Source: Smittia aterrima (taxonomy: Eukaryota; Arthropoda; Insecta; Diptera; Chironomidae). Taken from it: a DNA stretch of 64,000 nucleotides. Numbering within the stretch: position 1 is the stretch's first letter; every line of letters begins with the position of its first letter. Shown in pieces: positions 24,701-39,700 of the stretch. Location: NCBI GenBank assembly GCA_033063855.1, contig CP093830.1, positions 14,508,854 to 14,572,853 on the forward strand, given 5' to 3'. Made by a program: the position numbers and the translations under genes. The notes beneath the pieces are model-generated. The model was not told where the DNA came from and made no database searches. It saw only the letters and a program-made list of their open reading frames with translations.

Positions 24701-27700
24701 TATAGTGATCTAATGAATGCAAATGAATAAGTCAATGTCAGACTAGACATGTTTGCACAATTCATCATGGAATAATTTGAGAACTTCAAACAAGTTGCAC
24801 CTCTTGTTTGCACGGACGAAGCTTCAGAATGGAGAATCTTATCGTTAAAAGTTATCCAAGTGATTCATTTTGCTGCCACAAGCAGCCGTTTCAGTATAAG
24901 CACATGAAGATTCAACCTAATCGATCTTATGTATGTGTGGAACGTATTTGCATTGCAAAATCCATCAAGAGTAATTTGTTAGCGTGTGGGAAAGGTAGAC
25001 GTTGCAGGTTTTTCTTCTTCTACTCTGATGATTCAAAATTAATTATGTTGTTGTTTTCAAGGCGCATTATGAAGACTTTTAAAGAACATTGAACCCACTC
25101 TAGTTCATCGTTAAAGGTTGCGAATGAATTACAAGACTTGTTAATTTATTGTAATTTCACGTGTTTGTTGACAAGTTATGGAATCGTGCTAAAGAAATCG
25201 AGACGAGGATATTCGTTTTGTGACGTCATTTGTCGTGCAGACATCGTCAAATGAAGCAAATTTTTTTTATGAGAGTAATTGAGATAAATTGCGTGAATCA
25301 TCCGCCGAACGATGAGATGTGGGATCCGAGTGAAGAGGAAATAATTATGACAAGGCGAAACTGAAGCCATCAAACTCAATTCTATGATATCTGCTCACGC
25401 TAATCAAGTCGATTTGTGGATGAAGAAAACACGAGAGGATGAAATTCTCTGGTCGTCCGAGACGGACGGAATGAAATGCTGAATCAACCGGAAGGATTTA
25501 GGGATTATTTTCTTAACGTCAATCAAATTCAATTGAAATTCTTCCTTTGCGGTTTCGCTCATGAAAACATTTCTATTCTTATTGTCACAATGTTTCGGAT
25601 CTAATCGAATGAGCTTTCCACTCGACGACGAAATTAATTTTTCCTTTCTTCTCTGAAAGGAAATGTTTTACGCAACAAAAAAATCAGCAAAGCGGCTTCC
25701 ACATTAACATTGAAGTCGAAAGATGTGTCATACACATTTGACCGATAATCGCAATTGATTTGGCCAACTAATAATCGTATCACTTAATTAAATCTATTGC
25801 CGCATTTACGTCACTCGAATGTCAATGAACACTCTGCCTCGTGCCGGTTGCAGATGAATCAACCCTCAAATCAATTTCTCTCTCTCTCGAGTTCAATAGA
25901 ATTGTTTCCAATCTCCCTTCCTAAAGCAACAGCAGCTTGTAAAAAACTGAACGTTCTCAACGCTTGCTATCAATTTTCATTGCACGTGAAAATATCCCGA
26001 AACTAATCCCAAAACAAAACGGAAGCGACGTGATTGCTTCATTCATTGCGCTCTCGTTTAATTAGATTTTGCAAAATATCTTTCCTGTTCGTTTTGCACA
26101 GACTGGGATGGAGTAAGTTTCCACCATTAAAATAAATCCCAGACGATATAAACACGTAGCTGTTCACCCAACCTCGACAAGATCGAATTGGTACGGAATG
26201 TTCGCCAGCTTCAGCCTTTGATTCCATGAAATTATTTTCATTCTAAGCTTCAACATGTTTTCTGTCATGTTATTGCCAGAATAGCTGAGATTTTTCCTTC
26301 GTTTTGTCTGTGCTTAATGATTTGTTTGTTGTTCTTGTTGCCATCGCAGTTGAATTATTCTCTAATCCATCGTCGGGTGTTTTCAAAGGGGTGAGTAATT
26401 TAGCATCCCCAAGTGGAGATGGCAGATGAAAAATACATTGAGGTGAACCAACGTTTGGTTGGTTCATTTAGAATCTTACACTCAGAATGAGAATGAAATC
26501 ATTTCAGATGTGACTCGAGTGCGGATTTTTTTTTGTGATTTAAAGGATTCTTGCGCAAAAACAAGGGAAATCTCTCCAAGTTTTGCTATCACTGCAAAAA
26601 GTTTTTATTTCGTATTTCTATTTTTGAATAATCAGAAACATTTTCATATGTATCTTTAAAATCCTTACAAAATGACATTTCTGTTTTTATTTGAGCCTTT
26701 TTACTTCCTCTTTAATTTTCAAGCCTCGTGATACACGAAAAATATCGATCGAGTCGGCAAGCGAGCGAAAGTAAGAGAGAGAGAGAGCATAACATTGAGA
26801 GCGTTTCTGGTTTTCAGTGTCGAGGCCTATGCCAAGGGTACAAGTGTTATATACACAAAGTCCCCTTACCCCCCAGGTTTATGTAGTCGTGAACATTCAC
26901 TGAACAAAGTGTAGAGAGAAAATGTTTTCGAGATCGGCAACTTTCGTTTTGAAAGAGTGGGTGAGATTGGGTGGCAAGGGAAGCAGGAAGAAAATGTTGA
27001 GTGCCGTTCAGGCCTATCTAAAAATACATGTTGAGGGGGACGATGAGGAGACTGTCTGACTCGTTCTACATCCCGAAACGTAAAACTGCAGAAATACCAA
27101 CTCACTCACACAAGCATTGGTTGTACTTTACAGAATTCAATGTTAAGTGGGGAAATTTGTGGAGTTGCGTGGTGTAGCACTTTCACTCTTCGTGCTTTTC
27201 TGCTTCGGGTTTTTCTTTTCGTATCTGCATAGTCTGAAACGTTGAAACACCGACGGAAGCATTTGCAAAAGGAAAAAGTCTTAAAAGTCAATGGCTTTTC
27301 ATCGATTCCGCATTTGCAAGCTCGAGGATATGAAACCGGAAAACTCTCGCTCGCTTTCATTTAGCATGCACTCAAAGCTTCTCAAATTTCAAGTGAAACT
27401 TTTCGACATTGTCAGGAAGTGCTTTCTCGGCAGTTTTGCTTAAGTTGCGAGCAAGGAAAAAAATTCAAAGGAAAAGTTGCTGAATTTTACAAGAAAGAAA
27501 AAGATTTTTAACTTTCCCGATGTTTAAGCTACCAAGTCTGACATTCTTGATTGAAGAAACTCGAGACGATTGCAGGGGCTCTCCGAGCTTTTAATGAAAT
27601 TTACGAGCTTGACATGTGAGCAGCACTTTGTTTGAATTCATGAGCCATTATCTCAAGCGAACCCCTTTTTGATGAATGGAAATGCAGCCCTCGAGAGTTT

Positions 27701-30700
27701 GAGCAGCGAGGGTTTAAAATGAAGATATTTTCGGAGTTTAAATTAAACATGGCGATGCTGTGAGTTGAATTGACAATGCTGCATGGCCGTCGACCATTTG
27801 GCAACATTTTTGTTAATCGAATTTACTCAAAAAAAAATCATAATGGCTGCTGCTATGTGTCCACCCGGGCTCTCGAACTAATTGTGCGCATAAAAATTGA
27901 TAATTCAATTAATGAAAATTTAATTACGTGCACACAATGACGCTCTGAACGGAAAAACGTTTGCGGACGACGATGAACAATCGATCGTGCATTAATAAAA
28001 TTAATTGCCTCTCACAGGAACGAGTAAATTTTGAAAATTGCAGAAGCAAATAAGCATTGTTTTTAATTGCATGGCAACATCATTGTTCAAAATCACTTTT
28101 CTCATGCCCGAACATCAGTTTTTTATGACATTTCTCAAATGGCAAGAGCAGAACTGCAACGCGCTGATATTCATTTATTCATTCACATGCTTTTGGTAAT
28201 AATTCATATGCTCTGGAGACAGAAGATGCTTTGTGTCTTGCACATTGTAAAATAAAAAGAATGAATAAAAGATTTTCTTACTGCTCCGCTCATAACTTTG
28301 CATTCTGCTGCCACTTGATCACTAGAGTTTCCCGACAAGTTGCGCACATGGCGCTGTCGCTTAGTTCACGCTGATTTTTTGCTTTTCCGAGAGAGTTTCG
28401 CAATGATTTTTTTAATATTTGCATTGACAAAATTTTCTTTTTCGAAAATATTTATCATCAATTTACTGCACAAACATGTTTCAAGTATTAAAAGTCGACG
28501 GTTGAGGTGAAGAAAAATTATTTTGCATAACCGCTGATACATCGCAAATGTGTTTATGCTTAAACTTTCTTTTAAAGATGCTGAACTTCAACGGATCATA
28601 AAAACTGCGAGTTTTATTTACTCGCGAGAATCGTAAAAAGATTGTTTATTTGCAAATAATTTTTCATGGTAAGAGAGGAAAAGTTTAATTCGTACATGAG
28701 CAGAGGGAAAAGCAGCGACGGATGAGCAATTGTAATCATAAACTTCTGTCTGTTGATGATTTCGTGAGTCTTTGCTGCTTTGTTTTGCACTCTTATCGTC
28801 TTCTCATGTGTCAGAATCCATAAAAGAGAAAAGAGAGAGAGGAGGGGGTAACGAATGCGATACTTCATGGCGCACCTGATACGTTTCTTTAAATTTGATA
28901 AGACTTCACTTCGAGAAGAAGCAGCAGCAGTCACAAAGAATAGAATTGCTGTCTAGTTTATGATGTGTTGGAGTAGATGCAGTCACAAGAAGAAAAGTGA
29001 AAATTATTGTCACAGAGCAACAACTCGAATGATGAACGACAAACACATTTCTTTCGTCTCGTGGCATGTCAAGTTTTTGCGAGAGCTCAAAGTTTATTTT
29101 TTGCGTTTCATAAGGATTGAAATAGATTTTTTGTGCTCAAAACTGTGAGCTTCCTGCATTTTTCGAGAGGTCACTGAACTCTCACACAAAAAGTCACGAA
29201 ATAATTTCTTCTTGTTCGGATTCTTATTTGGATTTAAAAGCGTTTTAAATTCGTGATTCAATTTTTGTTAGTTTACAGGCAAAACATTTAATTTTCATTT
29301 AAATATTTTTACAGGTTTGAAAAGGAGAATAAGCAAAACTGAAAGTGGAATCGTTGTTTGAGTGACATGGAATGCCGACAACTTCGCCCGTCTGCATAGC
29401 AAAAGTTTTATTAACTTTTTTGTGCTTTATTAGCATTTATTTTCTCACCCGAACCGTTGTGTGTGGATTTTGTGGCAAAACGTCAGAGAAGCAAACAGAA
29501 AGCAACGTCAGAAAATCAGTGACACGACGAAAGTTTCTGATTTGCAAAATGTCACGAAGTTTTATTTGCGTGAAACTTTTTCGTTTTCGTGTTACGTTTC
29601 CAAGAAGGTTTGTTCGCCCTTATAGTCTCCATCGACAATTAGTAAACTTTCATTTCGATTTTATAGAATTTTCCTCATAATAATGGTCGTTAGTTTCCAC
29701 ATGAAAATGCTGTTTGGATCATTAAACGTTAAAACCGCATGCATTCAACGATGTGCTTCAAAATGGCCAAATTCCGTGATTACAGATTGTTCATAATTAA
29801 GTTTCCATCCTCTGCCATTAGCCCTCTTCCGGAACTCATCATCCCATCCGCGGCAAACACACACGCAATTGCCAAAAAAAGAATGATCATGCCACATAAA
29901 TATACTCAAAATGGCCGGATTGAGAGACCGGGAGAGAAAATGAATGAAATAAATTAAAATTTACGACGACTGCAGTCGAAATCTGCCTGGAAACTTCGCT
30001 TCCCTCTGTTGTGATTGTCATGACGACGACAACTTTTAGCGATGATTTTCGCAAAACCTTCAACCAGAGTGACGTGAAAGCAAACAAACAATAGTTGAAA
30101 CTCGAGTTGGAAAATGGTTTTTCGTGCATAAAAAAAGGGTTTCAAGCAGCAGATAAGGGTTTGCAATTATAATTTTTCACTCAATGACAATTCACATTGG
30201 AGATGTGACATTCAGTTGGCATTTAATTACTGCCCAACGGTAAACAATGCTTTGTTTAATCATCAGAATGAGAAACTCTCCGAGTAATAATGTGGCCCTT
30301 GATTATCATTAGACTGGAGGCTTATAATGAAGCAGTTCAAAAATTTAATTTGAGTTCTTCGAGTTGCCAACCTGCAATGATCGTTAAGCGATCTGATTAA
30401 ACCATCTCAAATATAAATATTACAAAGTGAAATTTGATCCTCTCTCTGAAATATGAGCTTGATAATCAATTTAATTTATTTCATACTTTCGCTTTCAGTC
30501 ATGGTAGCACATCGAAGAGATAGGAAGAGTTTGAATCTTCCTTCCCTCTTTTTATGAGATGAGTTCAACAACTCCACCCTTAAAAGCAGAAAAGGGAAGA
30601 TACTGTCAAATGTGTGTGTGAAGCTAGGACTATTTTTCTGGATTCTTCATTGTGCTTATGCGTAATACACGCAACACTTATTCCTTCTCGCTTTGGAGTT

Positions 30701-33700
30701 GATTCTTTGCTTCTCTTTTCTTTCTTCCCCAAATATTCAACCAACATTATGAAACGAATCCCGTTTCAAAAAAGGGAGAGTAAAATTATGTTTCAGGGCC
30801 ATTGGTGAATGTTTCCCTCTTCTTTCCTTCAGGATTTGTTTTTATATGTCAGGAATGAATATTTTTTAATGTTTCGGGGGAAATTCTAACGAAACCACGC
30901 CTGTCGACTTTTATATTTCATTCCTTTTTACGAATGTAGGCTTTACAATGCTCTATAAATCTACTTTTAATGTATATTTGCTTCCTTTTCACACATATTT
31001 TTTGCTATGAACGGATGAGAGAAAAACGAAAACCTATGAAGCCATCATCTGCTTGGCAACAGAACAAAGAATTAAAATTGAAACGCATTACTTCACCTGA
31101 AAGTATTCGTTTTTTTGCGTTTTGTTTGGACGCTTTGCTTGTTCGAACTGGAAGATAGAAAAGAATCTAACGCGCAGTAAAAATTATAATAAACGCGCAA
31201 AATAACTCGGAATGAGTCATAACGCTTCAAGCGATATTTGGAAACATATTTTTATCGATTTACTGTCGCTTGAGAGCTTCAAATGATCGAGCGTGTTTTC
31301 GCGATGTTTTCAAGTTTCTAACAAAGTTTGAAAAGTCAAAGTTTTCCGTGGAGAGCTTAAATCAAAATATTTTCAGAGAGTTCGTTAACTTTTCGATAAA
31401 TTGATCACAAGTCAAAACAAGCTCGCGGCTGTATCAATTATTTTTATCAGAAAATTTTTCATTTCTTTATGTCGAAAGTTAAATATTTTTTTTTGTGTTG
31501 CAAATCGTTCCAGCATAGTTCAACCCTGAAGAGCCACACGAGTTAGAGATACCAAAAAATATAATTTGCATAGTTTCCATTGAAATTTGTTTTTCTTTGT
31601 GATTCGAATGTTCAAGAAGCATAAAACACAAGCCACAGTGGCTTCTCCCTTGTTATTGTTGTCGTCTCCGTCAAGTTATCAACGACACAACTTTCCATTC
31701 TTTTCGGTTATTAAAACATTTTAATTTCATTGCAACGCTCTTGCATGAGAGAATCGCTTCTTAAGTTCAAAACTATAAACAACTTTGAGATAGAAGAATT
31801 TTTCGAGTGATAATTTTGGAGAAGAACAAAGACAGGATTGTTAATATATTTATAAAAGAGAGAGAGAGCAAGCAGTTCAGACTGTCGGGTGGGGATGTTT
31901 TGACATGTTTAGCAGTTCGGTTATCAATACAAGAAATCATGATAAAGCACATTCCAATGTTTTATTCTCTCGTGCATTCTCAAGCAAAAGTTTCGCCAGA
32001 TCAAAGCTCCACTTTACGAAATGCTGAGAATGCAAAAACTTTTATGAAAGCTTTAGCAGTAGAGGAGGGAAAATGAAAACAAAAACTCGAGATAATAAAA
32101 TTGCATAAGAGAGTTCATTGATATTTGAGCTGTACAGAGCTTAAGCAATCAATTTCTGAAACGCTCAACTAATCAAGACATAAAGCACTCGAAGGATGTA
32201 TCGTTCGTTGAAATCGTTCAACTGCTCTAATGAATACACAATTTTGTTAGGAGAACGATAAATTCCCCGCACGTTGACGGATAAGACTCTGTTCTCTAAA
32301 TTTATTAGTTTTGATGAGACTCGATTTTCGTTGATGGGACGTCTCGAGACTCGAGCTACGTTTTTTCAATTTCTCCTTTCTCTCGACCATTAATTCCCCA
32401 TGTCCGCCCTTAAAGGGACAACCGATGAACACTCGACGACAATCAATTTCACTCCGTTTTATTGCATGTTTCGAGTGACTTTCTCGTTAAAAGCTTGCTC
32501 GTTGTCATAATTTTGCTTGTAACCGTCGTCCCTGGAACGAATTCTTCGTTCCCTTAGCTCCTCGTTTTCGACGACGACTCTAGACAAGACCTTTAAAACT
32601 TGTCATTAAAATACGTGACCATATTTTCTATTTATTCTCTCCTTCGCTACTCTTTTTCCGTTGAAATTGGAGATTATTGGTGAAGAATTTCCTTCGAAGA
32701 CCGGCTAGGATAATTTACAACGTCATAAAAGTTTTCATTCTTACACAGTTAGGGGGAAAATTATCTATTTATCAAAAATTCCACCATGAATAATTTATTG
32801 TCTCTCGAAATGAAAAGCGTTTCTCGAAAAGTTCCATTCACCCTTTCCCAAAAATGATGAAAAGTTTTCTCGTGTTCTGGCCGTGCAAGACAACAGTTGG
32901 AGCTTTTTCCCATCCACAGCATTTCTGATTTCATTTCACAATTGAATTATAATTGCTTGAATCTCCTCAACGAAGCGTCTTAAGTATACAAGACAACAAG
33001 AACCGGCGAAAGCTTTTTCAATTGTAAATATTTAATCGGCGAAAAATCTTTATTGTTTGTGAGCGGAGGGGATTTTGAAGTCTGGGAGAGCTTTAACTTG
33101 ATATCAACGTTCTCGCAGTGATTCCGAAGTGAACACTAAAGATTCAAGCAACAGATCCAATAAATTATAAATACAGAAATTCAAGATTTCTTCGTAGGCC
33201 GATTGAGAAAAGCTCCTCTTCAAGAGATTTCTTTTTCAAGAGCTCATACCAACACATTTCTCCACCACTCACCCTTCTAATCAGTTTAGGCCTAAATTTA
33301 CTCTCAAAGCTCCCATTAACCTTGCCCTTGAGTCGATACAGCCGGCAGACTTTTTCCATTTCTCAAACACAAGCATGATTTCCGAGTTTTCCTCCTTTCT
33401 GTGCGTTACGAATATTTTCTCGGCTGATTGTGTTGGTGGCGGCGCAGACATGTTCTTTTCAATGTCAGAAAGCCGACACAAATTGAGCCGCAATTTCATT
33501 TTCTCTCTTCTCTTCATTCAGCGCGATTCTGATATATCAGCAGACAAAACATTTATGTATTCACCGTCTCCTCTTTAGATATTTTTTATTCGTAGGTTTC
33601 GCTTACTACTTTTAATGGACTCAGACGCATAATAGCGGCATACGAGTGAGACGATCCAGCAATTCAAGAAATGGAATTAATGACTTCAGCCATGAGCTTT

Positions 33701-36700
33701 ATTACTAAAAAAGAAATGAAGGAAAATCAAAAAGGATTTCCCATTAACATAAAACATAGCGAGGAGTGAGGGAAAGTGCATAAAAGTAATAAACTAAAGC
33801 TTTATGATCAAAGCATTTAATGGTAATTGAATCTGAAAATGATATTATGGAATCGCATTCCCCGGCACTCATTTTACTCTAGCAACCCATCGTTTCAGTT
33901 TATTCATTCTTTAAAGCTTCTTTATGGAAATATTCTTTAGCAAAACGACCCAAAGTTCTAAACTGAGAACAATACGCGGCGACAAAATGAAAATTTTCGA
34001 AAAATTATTCATAAAATGACGTGGGAGACAACTTTCCAGCCACCGACTGTGTTCGTCGGTAATTTAATAAACAATTTTTATCACGCGCTCGAATCTAATC
34101 GCAGCCGCAAATGGCAAATTGCAAGATGGAAAATGTTCCTTTGCGTGAATAATAGAAATCTAATTTTCATCAAAACTAATAAAATAATCTTGCAGAACGT
34201 GACTCTTCTGTCTTATCACTCATTTTCCTTTGTAGAAGGTGACTCGAAAAGAGGAAGACATTCGGTGGTAAAGAAGATCATACATGTGGGTTGGAAGTTG
34301 GAAGGCGATAGTCAGTGCCAAGTGAATGGTAAATTTCATTAAATATTTATCGTCGCCTCAAGATGAGTAAGGAAAATGTCTTTCACCATCCTCGACCTCG
34401 AAAATGAAGTGAATAGAAAAATTGTGGGAAAATTTTCCTCCGAGGAAATCTAAAAGGATTCTTTGGAGAGGGGTGAAAAAGTTCGCAATGATAGAAATTT
34501 AAAGTTACATCCTCCATCATTTTGCATATTCTTTCAAACGATCGCCGAGAGTCGATGAGGTTCTTCACCATAACGATTCGATTTAATGTAAAATTCTCCG
34601 CACCATCCCCAAAGAAAACTGTGCAGTGAAACTTTTACGGCTTTAATAGTTTCATAAAGATCATCTTTACATATCGATACAATGAGACTTTGATACTGTT
34701 TTGGATGACTGAGTTTCAGCTTAGACTGAAGTCTAAGTGTCGATTGTGTTCAGTTCTTTTATCATTAAACTAAGCTCAAAGGTCATCTTCACATCATGAT
34801 GCAGTTCTAGCTCACCTTATTTCATTATATTGATCATTAATGAGTGAAACTAACTCTTCTTAATCATTTTGCTTTCTTCAAGTTCTCTTCACCTTTAATT
34901 TCAATTACTGCATGAGCTCTCACGAAGCTTTTTAGCAGCATCGTCTTGAGAGAAAACTAATTACATCGATACTAATTGTTGTGACACGTATGGAATTTAT
35001 CGTTGTGGCTGTAATTACATTTCTCCGATACCTTAACGCTCTTATCGTCCAGTTTTGTTATGGTATCTGATTCCAAGAGTATTCGAGGATAAAGTTTTAG
35101 ATTATAATTTTGTGGTGCAGGACTTGGAGTGTGTGAGCGATAAGAAACTTTCTGTAGCTCGCCGATCACTAGGTTCCGCTAGCGGGCGCTATAAATTAAT
35201 TAATGACCCTGAGACTTTTCCGCAGTGAAAAATCGCCAGACGGTGGCAACAGCAAAACTTTCAGTTATGGACGAGAGAATGAGAATGAAAAGCGAGAGCT
35301 TTTTATCCATAAACCACAAGCATTTTTAATTAAAAAGTAAATACGAGCCATGAGCAATGTAATTAAAAATAATCATAAATTGTGAGTAATAGCTTTCGGT
35401 ATTACAGCTGAGAGTTACTCTCTCTCTCTTTCTACCGAAAACTGAAAGTTCTTTGCCTGTCCTGTCGCTTAATGGCAGTTTATTTTATGCGGCACTTAGT
35501 TTCATTCTTTCTTCGCTCGTCTTTCGCTTCGAATTCGTTGTAAAAAGCTATTAAAGAAGGAGCTTTATGTACACACATCATACAATGTCGAGGAAGAGAA
35601 GCACATTTCATTCGTTTCCAAAGCAAAAAATAAAAGAATTGTTGAGTTTGTGGCGTTTTATTTGTAAAGCCATTAAATTCATTTTATTTTCAATTTTGAG
35701 TTTGGGATTATTAACGAGGAGTTATATTTTTGCAATTCCTTTACTGCGTGCATCAGCTCTCGTGAATTTTATCCCATCAATGTAAATATTTAGACGAACA
35801 AACATTTCTTCGTCTGACTCGATGCTGTCAATCGCGAAATAAAATCGAAAGAGCTCGCGTTGAAAGCTTTTTGTGTGGGTGAAGTGAATCGAAAAAAATA
35901 TTTTCTTTTTTCGGGAAACATGTTATTTCAATTTCAATGTGAATAAGCTGAGAACAACAAGCAATACGAAAACAGCAATGCACAATCTTCTTCTGCTCTC
36001 CGCATTAACCGATTGCAAACACGAAATTGGAAATGAATTCTGCTTGAGCGGAGGAGGGAAAAACAGAAAATACCTTTGATTTTCCATCTGGCGCTTAATC
36101 TTGGGTCCCATAAAGTTTCTTCTGCGTTCAGAGAAAGTTTTGCAATCGAGAAAATCGATGCGACAAGCGCAACAGACGGAAAATTCCTCTAAACGCTTTC
36201 CAAAGAAAATCTCATGACATTTGATGGTGATCTGCAACATGTTGAATCCTTGTCACTATCTGACAAGCAACAGCGGTAATCAAAAGCGAAATACTTTCAA
36301 AATTTCATCACTAAATATTTTTCACTCCAACGACGACAACGACGATAGAAAAATATTTACAACACACATGGAGTGGAAACATGTGGATTTTTTCACGCGG
36401 ATATAAATTTCTGTTTGAATTCTAATGTCGAAAAGATGTTTTTTTTTTCATCCCTTGCTTTTCAGCACATTGTTGTGCTCTTAAATATTTGAAAGAAGTC
36501 GTTTACGAAGCTATTTCGCTTGACGAGATGGGATTTTAATTTAGTTTGATGGATTTTCCATGCACAAAATTCGAGACGATAGAAATCTCTTTTAATCGCT
36601 TCTTTGCAGTGTTTTCAATTTCACCTTTTTTACGGTTGATTCATTTGTATTTCGTTAGAAACTTAATCAGTTTACATCTCATCTCAAGAAGCTAACATAG

Positions 36701-39700
36701 CTGTTCATTTATTTTAATGAAGAACATCAAGTTGGGAGACTTTGCTTTAATCTTTCGTGCATCATTGAGCAGGTTGAACGGTTCTTGGAAGCTCCAAGTA
36801 AAGCAAACCTGATAAAACATTTTAATTATGAGTTAAGACGTTAAAAGCGAGAATCGTCCTCGCTCCCCTTAACTGATCTTTGATAATGGAGACGAGAAAC
36901 TTTTCCTTTGGCAATGTTTTTTGTTTGGCGAATGAGTTTCTTCTTCCTTCATTGCCTTTGTGCACACAGAAATTGAATTGGATTAATACATCAACCTCGG
37001 AGAATGAAAGCAAAACGGAATTTCTCCCGAAAAAAATGTTCAACGGATAAGCCAAGCAATGATTCATTATATTCTTGAACTATGAATGGAGCCGAAGGAT
37101 GGACCAACTTGAGTCTGATTATTATTCCACCTATAAATCCTCTTACGCTTCCCACGTTGCGGTCTTTATGTAGCTAAATACCTTAACTAAAGTTAGCTAG
37201 GGGATTTTTGCTCGCCAACTTTTTAATGTGCTTTTGGTCAAACTTTAAAAGAACCGATAACAAAATCATGGAAAAATTCTCTAAAGAATTATCTTCGAGT
37301 TTGTTTGGGTTCAAATGGAAAAGAGGAAGAGTTGGCTCCTTTTATGATACACATTGCCCTTCTCGACCCTTTTGCCCATTGCTTTATTATCATTTTCCTC
37401 AAACAGTTTCGTCTCAGTACATTTTATTTACATTCAATAACAATAAAATCAATATTGTATAAATGAGGAATGAGCTTCAGACATTCACACAAGCACATGT
37501 GCTTGATCCATCATCCTCTCCCCTTTTTCCAATCTTAGAGATAAATTTTTGCTTTTTATCAAGAGTATGCGATTTTGCCTTTCAAACTTTTGATAAATAT
37601 TGTCGAAGCTCCGTTGAAAATATCATAAAAATCGATAAGATATCCTGACTCAAGTCCGAAATAAAGTCATAAAGCGATAATATGAGCGAAATTGAATAAA
37701 AAACGAATAAGCTGAGACGTTAGGGAGATGACAAACACTGCGGCATTGTCAGTGATTCAATTGCCTCGCCATTTACTTAATGGACCATATTTTCATCCCA
37801 AGCTCTTCTTCTCGACGTCAAGAGATTGATAACAGAAGCTAATTTCAAAAATAATTTGCGAGACAAACTGTTATCGATGTTACAGCAGCCGACGACCGGC
37901 CAGCCTTTGAGAGAAGCAGAAAAAATACAACAGAATACTTTTCATCGTAATCACATTCAATTATTCAAATCTGTTAAGCGGCAAAAGTCTCCGAAACTTG
38001 AATAATTTACGAACTGAAATTACCATAATCTTAGCTCGCTCAACCCTCCGCGTGAAACTTTTATCGGTTCCTTTCGGCTCGCGAGCTTTTTTATCGCTTT
38101 AGCGGAAGCAGAAGAAGCAAAATATCTCATCAAACTTTGAGGGATAGAAGGTGCGTTCATAATTATGGAATTATTGATTAGCACAATTTTTTCAACGAAG
38201 GTCGCTCCGGTTTCCAAAAAGTTTGTGGGCAATTTTTCAAGTTTGATTGAAAAAGATATAAAGTCATGAAAAGATTTTTTTGCGATCAGGAGAGTTTGTT
38301 TTTCTAATAGTGCATTCAAAGATTCAATTTGCAATCAACAACTTTTACGTGCTCGCATCTCAACCCACGCTCTAAAAATTTAATTTCATGTGATTTTCTC
38401 AACGATTTCAAGCTTGAAATAAAAAAAAATCTCGGCTCCCCTCTTGAAGCGTTTCTCAAGAAAAAGCAATTTGGCTCTCGTCGCTTTCGTGCTCTAACAA
38501 ACTTCTATTTAATCGTGAAGATGAACGAGCTAAAAAATAATAATATGATGGGGAAGCGTCATAAATGTTTCATCGCATTCGGGAACTTGGCGACACAATA
38601 GTCGCATCTTTAAACGCGACGAGAAGAGAGAGAAAAATTGCAAATAACTGGCATCATTTAAATAAGCTTTTATCGCAGAAAGAACGAGCGAGAAAGGAAT
38701 CAGACGAGGAGACTCTCGAATGTGTTTGCTTGCTTATTATATTTTTAATGCCTCGAGTTCTTATAACATCCTCTCGCTCTGGTGGATAAAAGGTAAACGT
38801 CCTTAATAGCAAAAATAGATTTTTCCACCATAAACATCCCCGAGTGACAGGGTTTCATCGAACATTATAAAGTTCAAGAAAAGAAGAAATTTTAATATTT
38901 TGATTGGATTTCTTTAACGTCATTCTGTGATTTTTTTATTCAAAGTTTTCTTCGATTCTCTATCATCGACGAGTCAGATAAAGGAGGAAAAAGTTGATCA
39001 TTAAGGAGGAAGCAGCGCCGATGATTACCGCTTTAATCTAAACTTTGACGTTTCAATCAAGAAAAGAAGATTCATGATGTAGGAAAGTTTAAGATTAGAT
39101 TTAGAATGTGGAAGAAGATGTCTCTCGTTCAAGTGTTCTTCCGAGTCAATTTTTCTCTTGAACTTTTTCAATGCATTTATCTAACAAATCATTTCGCAAT
39201 AAAAGAAAAGTAAAGAGCTTAAAAGCTCAATGTCCGTTGCAACAGACTTTTAAGGATGAGAAACAAATTTTAAGCAATAAATTTTCTTCGTTTTGTGTGA
39301 TTCTTTGCTTCATAAATGATGTTTCAAAGACGTTTATATCCAGATCCATCAAAAATGGAACGATATCGAAGAACAGTCCCTTCGAACGACAGGCAAAAAG
39401 GGATCAGCATTAAATCTTATTTCCTCGGAATGAATAGCAACGTGAAGCTCGGCAATGACAGCAACTAAAGGGCAGCTTGATAATGTAAATGTAATAAATT
39501 CCAGAAACTTTCAATGCAAATTGCGAATTCAAGTGAAAAACGCTGGAAGAAATTTAATTTCATGTTTAAATGAGCTTTTATAAAACTACTGAGCAAAAGC
39601 ATTTTGCGCAATCAGAGATTCTTGTGTTCGAAGCAAGAAAAACGTTTGCACCTTTTTCTGCGGGGAATTTAATTTGATTCGTGGAAAAGTTTTCATTAAT

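Noticed and set aside
34720..34737. 8+2+8 dyad CTTAGACT/AGTCTAAG in intron 2
   Set aside because: About one such dyad per fixed spacer is expected in 64 kb; nothing else supports function.
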